In this document: positions 1 through 12,049 of the stretch, in pieces
How the letters are laid out: every line of letters starts with the position of its first letter
Numbering within the stretch: the first letter of the stretch is position 1
Assembly: GCA_030141605.1 (NCBI GenBank)
Contig: JAQGDQ010000451.1
Coordinates: forward strand, 1-64,000
From: Tubiluchus corallicola
Lineage: Eukaryota; Priapulida; Priapulimorpha; Priapulimorphida; Tubiluchidae
Length of the DNA stretch: 64,000 nucleotides
Direction of reading: 5' to 3'
The notes under the pieces: generated by a model
Told to the model about the DNA's origin: nothing
What the model saw: the letters and a program-made list of their open reading frames with translations, nothing else
The model's database searches: none
Translations under genes and position numbers: made by a program

Positions 1-424
1 GGGTGAAGCAACAAATTGCAATTTTGTGACCATAGAGAGTAGAAAGTGGACTTAAAATATCAATTACCTTGTTTCATGCATAATTTAAAATACCCAACTA
101 TCAAGGATACATGATACCTAATTGTCTCAAAAATGCCTAAGTACTGGCCGCTCCTATGCAAAAGTATATAAAAACTGTCTGCAATTGATTCAAATAACTC
201 CGCACAATTGATTCTATATTTTTATACATAGAGATATACACTTGGTTACACTGATGTACGTGATGTAAACAAAGTGACGGCCTGCCAACTAGCGGGCAGC
301 TTGTGAAATAATGTACTGGGTCAGTAAAAAGTTTCTCAACGAATTTTCGCGATTTACAAAAATGGCACTATTGGTCTTCCGAAAACTCGGAATTCCGCGT
401 ATCCGCGGAAAATTCTCATCCCTG
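1..424 (+). mobile_element. hAT-type non-autonomous element, cut by the window edge
   Basis: This is near-identical, apart from small differences, to 37100-37527 and ends with the same terminal ATTCTCATCCCTG. Its left end lies before position 1. Confidence 0.85.
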
Positions 425-515
425 GAACTATATCCGATGCTTTTTCAATGAATAAGCAATAACTTTCAGTTCAACTGATCACTAATAACGATCACAGTGA
501 AAGCTAGCCTAGTAC

Positions 516-665
516 CTGTGAGTAATCAACTCCAGAAAATTCTTAGATTTCAGTTCAACAAATGCATTGTCTATGTGTTCCACTCTAGACAAGATCACCT
601 CTAAGCAAAGCTGACGAAACACAGCATGAAGACCTGGCAGCATGAATAGCATCTTATTCATAAAC
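516..665 (-). CDS. PRKDC: PRKDC exon (most downstream in window)
   Basis: 150 bp, phase 2 to 2. It encodes LPGLHAVFRQLCLEVILSRV and VELKSKNFLELITH, matching human [20 protein letters not shown] and FQLKSKDFVQVMRH. The acceptor is ttgtag and the donor gtacta. The gene continues beyond position 1. Confidence 0.96.
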
Positions 666-1018
666 CTACAAAAAAGAGCATTTAAAACTTACTTGAGAGA
701 TCACTTTATAAAAACATTAAACATAATTTCAAAGTTTAAACTGAAATTTTGCAACACTGATGCAAAATGGCTGCTAGCTCTAAAAACAGACAACGTATAA
801 AGTATGCCAAATTTACACTGATAATACTATCTCTATGGCGCATCAAAGATGTCAGCGCACCCAAACAGAATAATTGTAAACTTTAAAGAAATATGCTGAA
901 ATCATATTGAGATACTATGGTACCTGAGGTTATAAACAGAATTGTGGTCTTTATGACAGTGAAACTTAAACTTGCTGCAAAACAAGTGAGGGAAAAACAA
1001 AAAAGTCTAAGAACTTAC

Positions 1019-1930
1019 GTGTCCGCAAAGTGCTGATAATGAAAAGTAGTCTAAGAACTTACCTGTCTGCAAAGCGCTGATAATGAAAAGTAGTCTAAGA
1101 ACTTACCTGTCTGCAAAGCGCGGATAATGAAAAATAGTCTAAGAACTTACCTGTCTGCAAAGCGCTGATAATGAACAGTAGTCTAAGAACTTACCTGTCT
1201 GCAAAGCACTGATAATGAACAGTAATCTAAGAACTTACCTGTCTGCAAAGCGCTGATAATGAACAGTAATCTAAGAACTTACCTGTCTGCAAAGTGCGGA
1301 TAATGAACAGTAATCTACTTACCTGTCTGCAAAGCGCTGATAATGAACAGTAGTCTAAGAACTTACCTGTCTGCAAAGCGCTGATAATGAACAGTAGTCT
1401 AAGAACTTACGTGTCTGCAAAGCGCTGATAATGAACAGTAATCTAAGAACTTACCTGTCCGCAAAGCGCTGATAATGAACAGTAGTCTAAGAACTTACGT
1501 GTCTTCAAAGCACTGATAATGAACAGTAATCTACTTACCTGTCTGCAAAGCACTGATAATGAACAGTAGTCTAAGAACTTACCTGTCCGCAAAGCACTGA
1601 TAATGAACAGTAGTCTAAGAACTTACGTGTCTTCAAAGCGCTGATAATGAACAGTAATCTACTTACCTGTCCGCAAAGCGCTGATAATGAACAGTAGTCT
1701 AAGAACTTACCTGTCCGCAAAGCACTGATAATGAACAGTAGTCTAAGAACTTACCTGTCCGCAAAGCGCTGATAATGAACAGTAGTCTAAGAACTTACCT
1801 GTCTGCAAAGCGCTGATAATGAACAGTAGTCTGAGAACTTACCTGTCTGCAAAGCACTGATAATGAACAGTAGTCTAAGAACTTACCTGTCCGCAAAGCG
1901 CGGATAATGAATAGTAGTCTAAGAACTTAC
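1019..1930 (-). repeat. Minisatellite of 21 units (44 bp, some 40 bp) built from a PRKDC exon end plus its splice donor
   Basis: Unit starts are at 1019, 1063, 1107, 1151, 1195, 1239, 1283, 1323, 1367, 1411, 1455, 1499, 1539, 1583, 1627, 1667, 1711, 1755, 1799, 1843 and 1887, adjoining the genuine exon end at 1931. On the minus strand each unit reads as 32 bp of exon tail ending TTTGCAGACAG, followed by gtaagttcttag. Every unit therefore carries an almost consensus donor (CAG/gtaagt); a few units have gtaagt after CAC. Forty-bp units lack part of the intron stub. Confidence 0.95.
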
Positions 1931-2061
1931 CTGTCTGCAAAGCGCGGATAATGAACAGTTATCTTCTGCAGGCTGATAATAAACGCTCCCTTATCCGTTA
2001 CCTGCATCACTGATAGTTGATCCGTTACAGCATCATGGAAAGCTCCTTTCGTTACCTTTTC
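1931..2061 (-). CDS. PRKDC: PRKDC exon whose 3' end seeds a minisatellite
   Basis: 131 bp, phase 0 to 2. It encodes FHDAVTDQL, DKGAFIISLQKITV and YPRFADR, matching human LCELVAKQL, DKFIVCLNKVTK and FPPLADR, with the same residue spacing from the neighbouring exons. The last 32 bp and the adjoining gtaagttcttag are repeated about 21 times downstream (see 1019-1930). Confidence 0.93.
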
Positions 2062-2919
2062 CTAGTAATCATAGGTAAAGAGTTACACATGGTAAAGAGT
2101 TAATCACAGGTAAAGAATTACACATTGATGAAAGTGCTGAACAAAAAAACTTGAAATTGGTACACAGGCCCGACAATGCACGTTTCGTGCAAACCATTAA
2201 AAAGTGAAAATCAAAATCACAATCTATATAACACTGTGACAGAACACAGACACAAAAGCATCTATGATTTGTCTTCAATAACTTCTGACAGGCAAATGTG
2301 CAAAAAAAACTAAACAAATACATTTCAAAAATCTTACAATCGCATAAAAGTATTTTTAAAAGGTTGAGAAGTCTTGCTCTTAATGAGAAAAGAATGCGCA
2401 CAACATTTCATCGTTATTATTCAAACTTATTATGATAACTAAAACTACCGAGATAATTGAGAAATTTCATTCATCGGATGCTGAGCATCAGTACCATCTC
2501 TGACAGCAGACGAGCAAAAAAATCTGCCTTCATATACTAGAACTGCTGGTAGTAGTAGTAATAGTTTATTGACTATAATTCTACATAATTCGAGATTAAT
2601 AAACTTTAACAATGGATAACCAGAAAAATAACTATAGTCCAAAAAGACATTACCAAAATGTCACATCGAGAAAATACAGTGCACACAGTTATACAAAATG
2701 ACAATATGGCAAATCTTAGAAGTCACTGAAATTGATCTCATGAACCACGCTTTGTGAAGGCAGGAAAAAACTATATGAGGTTTCTAGTTTTCGTTTCCTT
2801 TGTTAATTTCCTATCATTTTGCAGCTAAGCAAAGTGATGTGAAAATGATACCAGGTCCATTAAACGACTTAACATCTCAAATTAATTTAATATTACAAAT
2901 TTATTAATTGATCACGAAC

Positions 2920-3157
2920 CTTTTCAGCAAGATAATTCAGCACCATTCCGATCACCTCAGCTGCAGGTGCATACACGCCCTTATACTTCACTACAAGATT
3001 CTTTACAATGGCTTGAAGAAAACGCGTTCTGTCTATCCCCGGAGTGTAGCTGTACGGAGGCAGACGATTTGCCATGACGATCCCGAGCAGCTGAACGCCC
3101 ACGCCATGGTTATCCTTTGCACGTGAGGCGTCCTCTATCAGATGATTATAAATTATA
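2920..3157 (-). CDS. PRKDC: PRKDC exon
   Basis: 238 bp, phase 2 to 0. It encodes DNHGVGVQLLGIVMANRLPP and YKGVYAPAAEVIGMVLNYL, matching human DNSVGIQLLGIVMANDLPP and YKEVYAAAAEVLGLILRYV. The donor gttcgt is non-ideal but gives the right residue spacing to the next exon. Confidence 0.97.
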
Positions 3158-3622
3158 CTGCAAAATGAGAAAGTGATCATTCTAGGGAAAATCTCACAAG
3201 CACCACAGAGTGAAAAATGATAGTATATTGCTAGCTAGGGAATAAAACCTATACTAAGCAGGTTTCTTTAAGTTAAGTGCAAACTGTAGAGGTACTTTTA
3301 GCAGCCTGCTTAGCCCAGCAGCATTGACATTTCCTGCTATAAAAGTGGAGGAACTAACTCAGCAGGCTGTCCAATACAAAATCGACGAAGTTCTTAAAGA
3401 AATGAATAGTGACACCATTCCTGTCGAGAAATCAAAATGAATTGTACCCCCGTCCATTTATAACTCTCAGAAATTTCTATGTAAAGGGCCGGATCTATGG
3501 AAAGTTTGCAAAATGTTGAAATAAATGTAAGTACAATACTATTAGCATTAAAAAACAAGAAAACCACAGATGTCAGTTCACTAAAACGCACGAGACAGAA
3601 AAAACTAGCAGATCAAACAAAC

Positions 3623-3774
3623 CGAGTTGGTACATCGATGCAGTCTCTCCAGCACTCCACAACAGTTTTGATGATCTCTATGTTGCTACGAAACACAGAT
3701 TTGCTTGGATGGTCGGCACTCTGCATCAGAAACTCAACTAGCCTGGTGGCCAATGAACGTTCAGTCAAGCTGCC
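3623..3774 (-). CDS. PRKDC: PRKDC exon
   Basis: 152 bp, phase 0 to 2. It encodes [20 protein letters not shown] and [15 protein letters not shown], matching human [20 protein letters not shown] / NLEIIKTLVECWKDC. The acceptor gttgaag was set by phase. The intron before it holds a ~360-bp AT-dinucleotide tract. Confidence 0.95.
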
Positions 3775-3837
3775 CTTCAACACACAAGTACAAAAAAGAC
3801 ATAATAGAAAAAGCTTGTAAATTTTATGGACTCTCTC

Positions 3838-4219
<382 letters not shown>

Positions 4220-4418
4220 AGTGAAGAGTGAAAATGTTTTGAAATGACCATTATGGATGCTAATGTACCTCCAGCAGTTGTCTGACTATAGTTGAATCAA
4301 CAAAAACTGTATGTGTGTCACAGTGATTCAATTGGAAGTTACCAGCTTTTCCAGCTTTTACTGTTTCTAACTGTTACAAAAAACAATAACAGATCTAACG
4401 ACAAATTTTAAGACTTAC

Positions 4419-4562
4419 TCCCGGAACGGCCACTGTTGCCCAGCCGAGTATCGTCACTATTAAATCCACCGTGAAATAATGCAAGCCATCGCCGCCGCAG
4501 TTGCCATTTACGATGAGTTGCATTAGAGGTACAAGCCACGATTTAGCGTAGGGACGAAATAC
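4419..4562 (-). CDS. PRKDC: PRKDC exon
   Basis: 144 bp, phase 0 to 0. It encodes VFRPYAKSWLVPLMQL and GGDGLHYFTVDLIVTIL, matching human VFRPYAKHWLSPLLQL and GGEGIHYMVVEIVATIL. The donor is gtaagt. Confidence 0.97.
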
Positions 4563-5045
4563 CTACAGCACAACATATTCATTAATCCCTAAGTAAATTA
4601 TTGTTTACACTAACAAATTTTCAAAATTTTTTCTGTACTCTGCCAAACCATCCACAGCAAGTAGGCCGCCGCCGCTGCCGCTGCTGCCACTGAGTACCAC
4701 ATTCCAGCTTCAAAATGTGCCAAATTGTATAGGACTTCAGAATGCGAAGCATTGTGTTACTTGCTTACTGAATTTTCTCTACCCACTGCCTGGCACTGGA
4801 TGTCATTTACCATTGCTATGGAATATGTTTTACGATTAAAAATTTAGAATATCGGTAACCCTATTCTGACATCACAATACAAAGACTGGCTACAAACTTG
4901 TTACAACAATGAGAATAAAACCAGCATCACTGTTTAACAGATGGTTTTTATAGGGTTACTTCACAAGTGGGTAACCCAAAAACATGACTAAATTACAGTG
5001 ATCTAATCACAGACAACGCAGCGGTCACGGCAGCTAACATTGTAC

Positions 5046-5162
5046 CTCTTCCGTATTTATTATTAGCTTGGCAACGAAGAGCCGGACATTAAGATGAGAC
5101 GTTGCATCAGTAAACCTCTTATGAAGGCTGTCCATCCAAGCTGGCATGTTGTTGCTTGAGCC
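5046..5162 (-). CDS. PRKDC: PRKDC exon
   Basis: 117 bp, phase 0 to 0. It encodes MPAWMDSLHKRF and VRLFVAKLIINTEE, matching human LPSWMKFLHGKL and IRLFLAKLVINTEE. An hAT element lies 75 bp upstream of the acceptor. Confidence 0.96.
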
Positions 5163-5244
5163 CTGTTTAAATAAAATAAAATAAAACAATTACTTTCACG
5201 GGCAAAGGATGGCATTAGTCAATTTGAATACAGTTCAACTAGAG

Positions 5245-5736
5245 CAGTGGTTCCCAACCTTCTGTTGACGGTGACCCCTTTCCAGTACCCTGCATCATAT
5301 CGCGACCCCACGAAGAACATAAGTTATACTATTAAGGTTCGTTCGCACTTATTAATTTTAACTTACTAGTCAACAAATTATTGAACAATGAGTGATTGTT
5401 TCATTAATTAATCAATGTGATGGTCGTGCCTGTTTCTCAGCGCGACAATCATGTTTGATTTTATTTCAAACTGACGGGCGATGTACACTGTACAGAACGT
5501 GCATTTTCATTTTCCCAGTAAAAAAGCACTGGTATACCGCATTTAGAGCGGGAAAACACATTTTCACTTTCTAGAACAAAATGACGTAATGAAAGACTGA
5601 GGAAACAAGACCTATTTACGTACTTTTTATGGAAACAGAATTTTTTTAAAATAGTTTTTGGATTAGCTCACTATCCCACGAAAAGTGCTCTGCGACCCCA
5701 TAACTGGGGCCGCAACCCCAAAGATGGGAACCATTG
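5245..5736 (+). mobile_element. hAT (Charlie-like) MITE with 8-bp target duplication
   Basis: It begins CAGTGGTTCCCAACCTT and ends in the imperfect inverse AAGATGGGAACCATTG. AACTAGAG flanks it at 5237-5244 and 5737-5744. The ends resemble the CAGTGGTTCTCAACC class of Charlie-like hATs. It contains no coding capacity I can recognise. Confidence 0.9.
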
Positions 5737-6084
5737 AACTAGAGTTAAGTTGTGCCAGTGACTGAAATTAGCAAAAAGTGACTTCAGTTTACACAATTAC
5801 AAATCACATTTCTGATGTTTAATACAGACAACTTTTAAAGCACAAGTTTATTCTTAAAATTTATTTATAGACGACAAAGCAAACAAAATATACATTTATT
5901 ATTGCATCAACATTAACCCAGCTATTGTGACTGTAAACTCAATTCAGACACAGCTAAAAAAACCGTTTCAACCTCTTCACTAATTTAAGTCCTGACACAC
6001 ATTCAACTTTAGCTGGTCCACAGTCAAGATCAGTGAGCTGTGACAACAATTCACACAGTAACAAGATGTATAACTGTTGCTGAA

Positions 6085-7015
6085 TTATGAAGAAGCTAAA
6101 CCCTCGTGAACAAGCTGAACCCTCATGAATAAGCTGTACCATCATGAACAAGCTAAACCATCATGAACAAGCTGAAACGCCATGAACAAGCTAAACCATC
6201 ATGAACAAGCTGAAACGCCATGAACAAGCTAAACCATCATGAACAAGTTGAACCATCATGAACAAGCTGAAACCTCATGAACAAGCTGAACCATCCTGAA
6301 CAAGCTGAACCATCATGAATAAGCTGTACCATCATGAACAAGCTAAACCATCATGAACAAGCTAAACCATCACGAACAAGCTAAACCATCCTGAACAAAC
6401 TGAACCATCATGAACAAGCTGAAACCTCATGAACAAGCTGAACCATCCTGAACAAGCTGAACCATCATGAACAAGCTGTGCCATCATGAACAAGCTAAAC
6501 CATCATGAACAAGCTAAACCATCATGAACAAGCTGAAACCTCATGAACAAGCTAAACTATCATGAACAAGCTAAACCACCATGAAGAAGCTAAACCATCA
6601 TGAACAAGCTGAAACTTCATGAACAAGCTAAACCACCATGAAGAAGCTAAACCATCATGAACAAGCTGAAACTTCATGAACAAGCTAAACCACCATGAAG
6701 AAGCTAAACCATCATGAACAAGCTGAAACCTCATGAACAAGCTGAACCATCCTGAACAAGCTGAACCATCATGAATAAGCTGTGCCATCATGAACAAGCT
6801 AAACCATCATGAACAAGCTAAACCATCATGAACAAGCTGAAACCTCATGAACAAGCTAAACCATCATGAACAAGCTAAACCATCCTGAACAAGCTGAACC
6901 ATCATGAACAAGATGAACTATCATGAAGAAGCTGAACCCTCATGAACAAGCTGAACCCTCATGAACAAGCTGAACTATCATGAACAAGCTAAACCATCAT
7001 GAACAAATTGAACCC
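6085..7015. repeat. 19-bp minisatellite, about 49 copies
   Basis: The unit is CATGAACAAGCTRAAMCMT with AAC/AAA, GAA and CCT variants. Higher-order blocks are visible, including a 57-bp (three-unit) period at 6570-6720. Intronic. Confidence 0.95.
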
Positions 7016-7352
7016 TCAGAATTAATAACGACTTTCCAGTAAGTGCAGCTTGAGGTGGAATTGTCTTAACTCTGTTCTTTTAAAATAAAGTTGCAGTTGA
7101 ATGGTATAAAATCTGTGATCATTTTTCCAACTATTTTAATTCAGAGTTAATCGGTCCAAAATTGAAAGATGGTAATTTTCAATAAATGACTACATATCCA
7201 ATTGCGCAGAACACAAAAGACATTATGCCAATGAATTAAAATGTAAGAAATGAATATTGTAAAAAAAGGAATAATGGCAGATTCAATTAAAACCAAAGCA
7301 GTGAAAATATTTCAATTTATGTGCAAATTACAGACAGCCTAAAATCTTATAC

Positions 7353-7481
7353 CTTAGTAGCTGCAGCTTCCATTCCAATGTTATTGTGTTTCATGTGTCG
7401 CAGCAACATGATAAGACTAAGCATGCACTCATGCTCGTTGAGTTCATCCATCTCCATTTCAACGTAATCGCCATGTTCCTT
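7353..7481 (-). CDS. PRKDC: PRKDC exon
   Basis: 129 bp, phase 0 to 0. It encodes VEMEMDELNEHECM, matching human LELEMDELNRHECM. The acceptor is atatag and the donor gtataa. Confidence 0.96.
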
Positions 7482-7574
7482 CTATATTGACAAAATCTCG
7501 TTAAAAAATGTCCGTTTTAAATTTCATTAAAAAATCTAAAAGTTTCACAAAAAAACTTTACTGTGAGTCTAATA

Positions 7575-7971
7575 CAGTGTTCCCTCACTTATTGCGTGTG
7601 TTCTCTTCCAGGACCCCCCACGATAAGTGAATTTCCGCGAAGTAGGGACGCTGTACTTATTTTAGTAGTTATACATTATTTTAAGTCTTTATAAACCCTC
7701 ACCACACTCTTATACATAACCCTTTCCCATTCCCTTAATAACTTTTCTGATACTGTACATGTACCTTTTAAAAAACTTTACTTAAATGTTCATAAAAATG
7801 TTTTAAACTCTTAAACCTAGATACACAATTTTAAAACTTTGATATGGAGTACCGCAAAAACCTGCGAAACCGCAAAAATACCGTGATAAATATTTTACAT
7901 TAATTTTTTTTGAAAACCCGCGAAACAGCGGGTCCGCGACAAACAAACCGCGAAGTAGCGAGGGAACACTG
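7575..7971 (+). mobile_element. pogo/Tigger-type MITE
   Basis: 397 bp with termini CAGTGTTCCCTCACTTATTG and CGAAGTAGCGAGGGAACACTG, flanked by TA on both sides. This is a classic Tigger-like end. It has no coding region. Confidence 0.9.
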
Positions 7972-8250
7972 TACATGGCGTTTACTGTATGAGCTTAGTA
8001 TCGGTAAATATGGACAATCGGCAAATTCGGACAATGCCTCCCCACTTTTGTCCGGCAAACTGACATATAAGTGTAATAATTTTTGACCAACTTAGATTTA
8101 TGCATTTAAAATGAAAACTTTTTTAAAACTTCTTAAAGGTGACCATCTTTTCAAAGTTTGCATTGTATCTAAAAACCTGTCTTATATATATAATCACTTT
8201 GTGTACCGGCAAATCAGACAGTTTCAGTGTTATACAACAGTGGTACCCAC

Positions 8251-8347
8251 CTGCGCATGTTCCATAGAGTTGCTTGTCCTCTCTTGTTTCCTAGCAACAG
8301 TCTCACCTCTGTAAGTCGACTGAGATGCGCTGCTGCTAAAATCATAC
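8251..8347 (-). CDS. PRKDC: PRKDC exon encoding the PQR-like autophosphorylation linker
   Basis: 97 bp, phase 2 to 0. It encodes YDFSSSASQSTYRGETVARK, corresponding to human FDFSTG ... SSQDPRPATGRFRR. The Ser-Gln codons lie at 8325-8320, aligned with the human Ser2056 SQ site of the PQR cluster. The linker is shorter than in human. The acceptor is ttatag and the donor gtgggt. Confidence 0.88.
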
Positions 8348-8924
8348 CTATAATATCATAAAGAAAAGTTTTGTTGCAAAAAATGAAAAAACTGATACCT
8401 CTCTAGACGAAAGCTCATTCTCTACCTGACATATGAAAAATAGCAACTTACAAAGTTACTATAATATGAGCCTCGAATTTTATCCCCAACAAAAACAATA
8501 TGAGAAAAAGAAAAATGCTAATTAACTAATAACAGCAAATAATAAAGTAGTTACATTTCTAACATACTAGACCCAGGAGCATTCCATATAAATGTTTCAT
8601 GGTGAATTTCAGCTTTTCAAACAAGTTAATTCAGCTTAGGGTTTAGTAAAATACACCTTGTGAGCAAACAACCCAACTTACATAAGTCAAAGCACAGCTC
8701 ACAGGCAAGCAAGAAGCCAAATTTTCACCCACTGCGTAGCCTGCCAAACTCATGCATGGTGGCCCAGAAAAACGTTTTACAGTCCAGTAACACACTCAAA
8801 GCTAATTTATTTACTTATAATAAAAAATAATACAAAACCTCCCTTTTACAGGGCAAGAGTGCACTAATTCATACAAAAGATACGCTACATATTGAAGCCC
8901 AATATACATGTAAATTCAATATAT

Positions 8925-9090
8925 ATACACACACACATCCATGCATGCATGCATACACGCACGCACGCACACACACACACACAGTCAGACACACAGATAG
9001 AAACACAGACTCACAGACAGACACACAAACAAACAAACAATCAAACGTACGTACGTACGTACATACATACATACATACATACATATTAAA
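8925..9090. repeat. Compound microsatellite (AC, TGCA, ACGC, AAAC, ACGT, ACAT)
   Basis: Successive short runs of di- and tetranucleotides with clean borders, ending in ACGT x4 and ACAT x6. No gene. Confidence 0.95.
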
Positions 9091-9183
9091 GCTAATACAC
9101 GAACTGTGAAGCTTATCGTCACTGAAAGTACTCACCACTGTATTTCTATAACTACCACTGTACCACTTATGGAACTAATGTAC

Positions 9184-9308
9184 TTAGGAAAACTACAACT
9201 TTTAAGGCTATAACGATGTGGAACGAAATACCATTGAATTTTAAACAATCAAATCGATATCAATTCAAAAAAGTCACACAATATAATCTATTATCAGAAT
9301 ATTTATGA
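9184..9308 (+). mobile_element. LINE ORF2 C-terminal fragment
   Basis: The plus strand encodes TFKAITMWNEIPLNFKQS and QFKKVTQYNLLSEYL then TGA, the same WNxxP / FKK pattern as other non-LTR C-termini. The upstream part is absent. Confidence 0.65.
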
Positions 9309-10608
9309 TCTCCTCAACTTTGTGTTATAAATGAACTTGTTATGCGTGTGTTATATCAGAATTAAAACATACACGTAAGCTCACAACTATTCCGTCTATT
9401 ATAAAATGTTTATTACTAAATATCTATGTTTAACTGTTATTTGCTGTATTTGTTCAAACATTGTTATTTGATGCTTATTATTTCTTAAAACAATTGTTTA
9501 TGCTTAGTATAAGATGCTAGTCCAAATCTAGTATGTAAGGAATTATTCAAACTATGTTATCGTGTAATAATTGCTCTGGAGGGACGACTAGATAGCTCCT
9601 TCGTCTCTTCACAATGTTATCTAATTTATATTAGAAGAGAACGGTGGTGGTAGTGAATCCAACTGATTAATTTTTCACGATCAGCAGCTCTTTGTAAAAC
9701 TTCCCAAGTTTTGGGAACACTCCTAGTTCCAGTTCCCATTTCCTGGCAAGAAAAGGAACTAATCAGACTAGCTCCTCTAACTTTAGGAATGCAACTACAC
9801 CCATTTTTCAGTTTCTTTGCACCAAAAGAAAGTAATTTAATTATGTTCATATTTACTTCACCTTTTCAGTCCATTATCCACGGAATTGTGTATCTTAAAC
9901 GCCTTTTATTCTCAACGACAAAATTTTTTTACATTTTTCAGAGAGAGGAAAAAACTGTCACAAAAATTAATGTAAGTAGAACTTATAAAGAAAGGAGTTC
10001 TAATGTGATTTTAGTTGCAAGTTCCACTGTAAGAAACAGAATTCAAAATCATTGCTTTAATAACATTCTAAAAATAACATTTCAATTTGATGTAACAAAC
10101 CAGCTACACTTCCAAATTTCTGGAAGTTGGTTCGTTTTTCCACGAACTAAGTTCACTACCAAACTCTGCTCTTTTCCACAATGAAACCTGAACTTGACGA
10201 GAAGCGCTTAGGCGGCAGTGATACCTTTGGGCGCTGACAGACTTCTTGTACTCGGTGAACAATAAACTTGTAACAATAACACCTGAACTTGACAAAAAAC
10301 GTTTAGGTGGAAGTGATACCACCAAAGAGACCATTTCTGTATGTATTTTATAGTTGTTATGCGTTGTGAAGTAAACATTCTTATCTTCTTAACTTATCTT
10401 ACTGTACTGGACCAAATTACTTAGAACCTTGCAATTGTCGAGAGCATTTTCATTTGCGGTAAGACAAGACAAGCAATTCCATCATGTACAATTTGTGTTT
10501 GTAAATTATGTTGTGCTCCACGCTTGTTACTTGTGCTTATTATAAGTATGACATCATCACAGCAACACCTTGCACTGACGAGTTTTACACAAAAAGCAAA
10601 TTAATTAC

Positions 10609-10809
10609 CTGCTAACATCAGCACTCAGGCTGCTATCAGCTAGATACTGCGATGCAAGGTAGTTCACAGACTCATCCTCGGGGAGTTCTGGCTCTTCTTC
10701 ATCTCCTCCACCATCTCTCCGTCTGCTCTTCCTAACGTCCGATCTAATGGCGACGAAGCGTTTCTTTTTGGTAGCAAAATCCGTGTCTGATTCTTTGTCA
10801 AACTTATAC
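10609..10809 (-). CDS. PRKDC: PRKDC exon, start of the phosphorylation-cluster linker
   Basis: 201 bp, phase 2 to 2. It begins with a basic tract KKKRFVAIRSD, then an acidic GGDEEEPELPEDE, then YLADSSLSADVSR, which equals human YLADSTLSEEMSQ. The charged insert is longer than in human. A piggyBac-like MITE starts about 65 bp upstream of the acceptor. Confidence 0.93.
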
Positions 10810-10875
10810 CTGGCAACAACAGTGACAAAACTGACAATAAACGCAGCTAAAAGTCGATGCTACAAAGAAAGTTAA

Positions 10876-11450
10876 CCCTTTTATTACGCCAGGCAGCACA
10901 CTCCTTTTTGGTATTCTTGCAAGGGAGACCGGTAGACCGCCGCCCAAGCTCAACACTAAGCACAGTCATCCAGGTCTGTTTATTTCAGTACTACGGCCAG
11001 GCAAAAATATTGTAGAAAAGTTTAACATCCGTGGGATTGGAGTTGCTTTGCAAGAAGTAACGCTAACCAGCCAATCAGCATCTGAAGCCAGGTGCATTCC
11101 ACAATACTGTACTGTATTGTACGTTCTCATGCAAACTTGCTTGTTGATAGTTAGTGAAATGTGTTTAGTCACTTGTTCTGCATTCTTATAAAATAATTGC
11201 GTATTATGGATTAGTAATATGACTTTTGTGAAAATTGGCTTCTAAATATAAGTATGTGCTCATTTGTGTGGGTGTGCGCGTGCATACATGCATTAGTGCA
11301 TATATGTGTGTGCATGTGCATAAAAAAGTAATATACAATATTAGTATTTAATAACAAATGTACAAGACGCTATTTTAGTAACACACCACAAGACGTTATT
11401 GTCAAATGTGCAAAAGCCCATATGGCCCTGTTAAAAACATTGCTGTAAAG
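10876..11450 (+). mobile_element. piggyBac-like MITE, copy 1 (diverged right end)
   Basis: It starts TTAACCCTTTTATTACG. It is homologous over most of its length to the elements at 27981 and 50696 (shared GAAGCCAGGTGCATTCCACA). The internal position that is a TG repeat in copy 2 holds a short TG-rich stretch here. The right terminal repeat is not recognisable. Confidence 0.75.
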
Positions 11451-12049
11451 TTCTCGCCCCGAGACTGCCAGATGAGGTCCATGAAGACGAGCAGTCCTCT
11501 TCAGTGTGAACACGCTGCATTCTCTAGAAAAGAGTTTCACCTAATGCTACTGCTTAATTAAGACCAAAAATTAGTGACAGAGCTAATGTCTGTATATACT
11601 GGCTGAAGATTTCACTCAGCAGGAATAGTAGTTGATGACAAAAACCAACTGCGTCCAAACTTCCAAAAAATAACATTGAAAAGCAAGAAAGGAAAAACAA
11701 AAGATTACTAATTTTGGTCTAACACATGCCTACTTATAATGTACACATGTAACACAATCATGAGATCTGGTTTCAGCACTGAAAACAGCAGTACTCATGG
11801 TTGACAAGACAGGTAACAACACACAGACAGAGACATCTTAAATCTCATATGCACTACTTTTATACATGCCATTCACATTTGCCTGCAGAAAAGGAAAGCT
11901 AAAACGGGGGAGCTTCAAACAGACCCCATTAAGCCAACTACATGTGGCAACTATAGTATGGCACATACATTTTTATATATACGGACAAAACTTTACAGCA
12001 TATTTATAATTTCCACATTTACAGTACTTTATAACATAGCAGCAATTTT

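Noticed and set aside
1019-1930. CRISPR-like array (regular 44-bp repeats)
   Set aside because: No unique spacers, eukaryotic context, and the unit is derived from the adjacent exon border.
6552-6797. 81-codon minus-strand frame with periodic FSLFMKFQLVHDGLASSWW
   Set aside because: Product of the 19-bp minisatellite read over its 57-bp higher-order period; intronic.
9711-10184. 157-codon plus-strand open frame
   Set aside because: No family resemblance, AT-rich, interrupted by pyrimidine runs and with no spliced partners; most likely chance.
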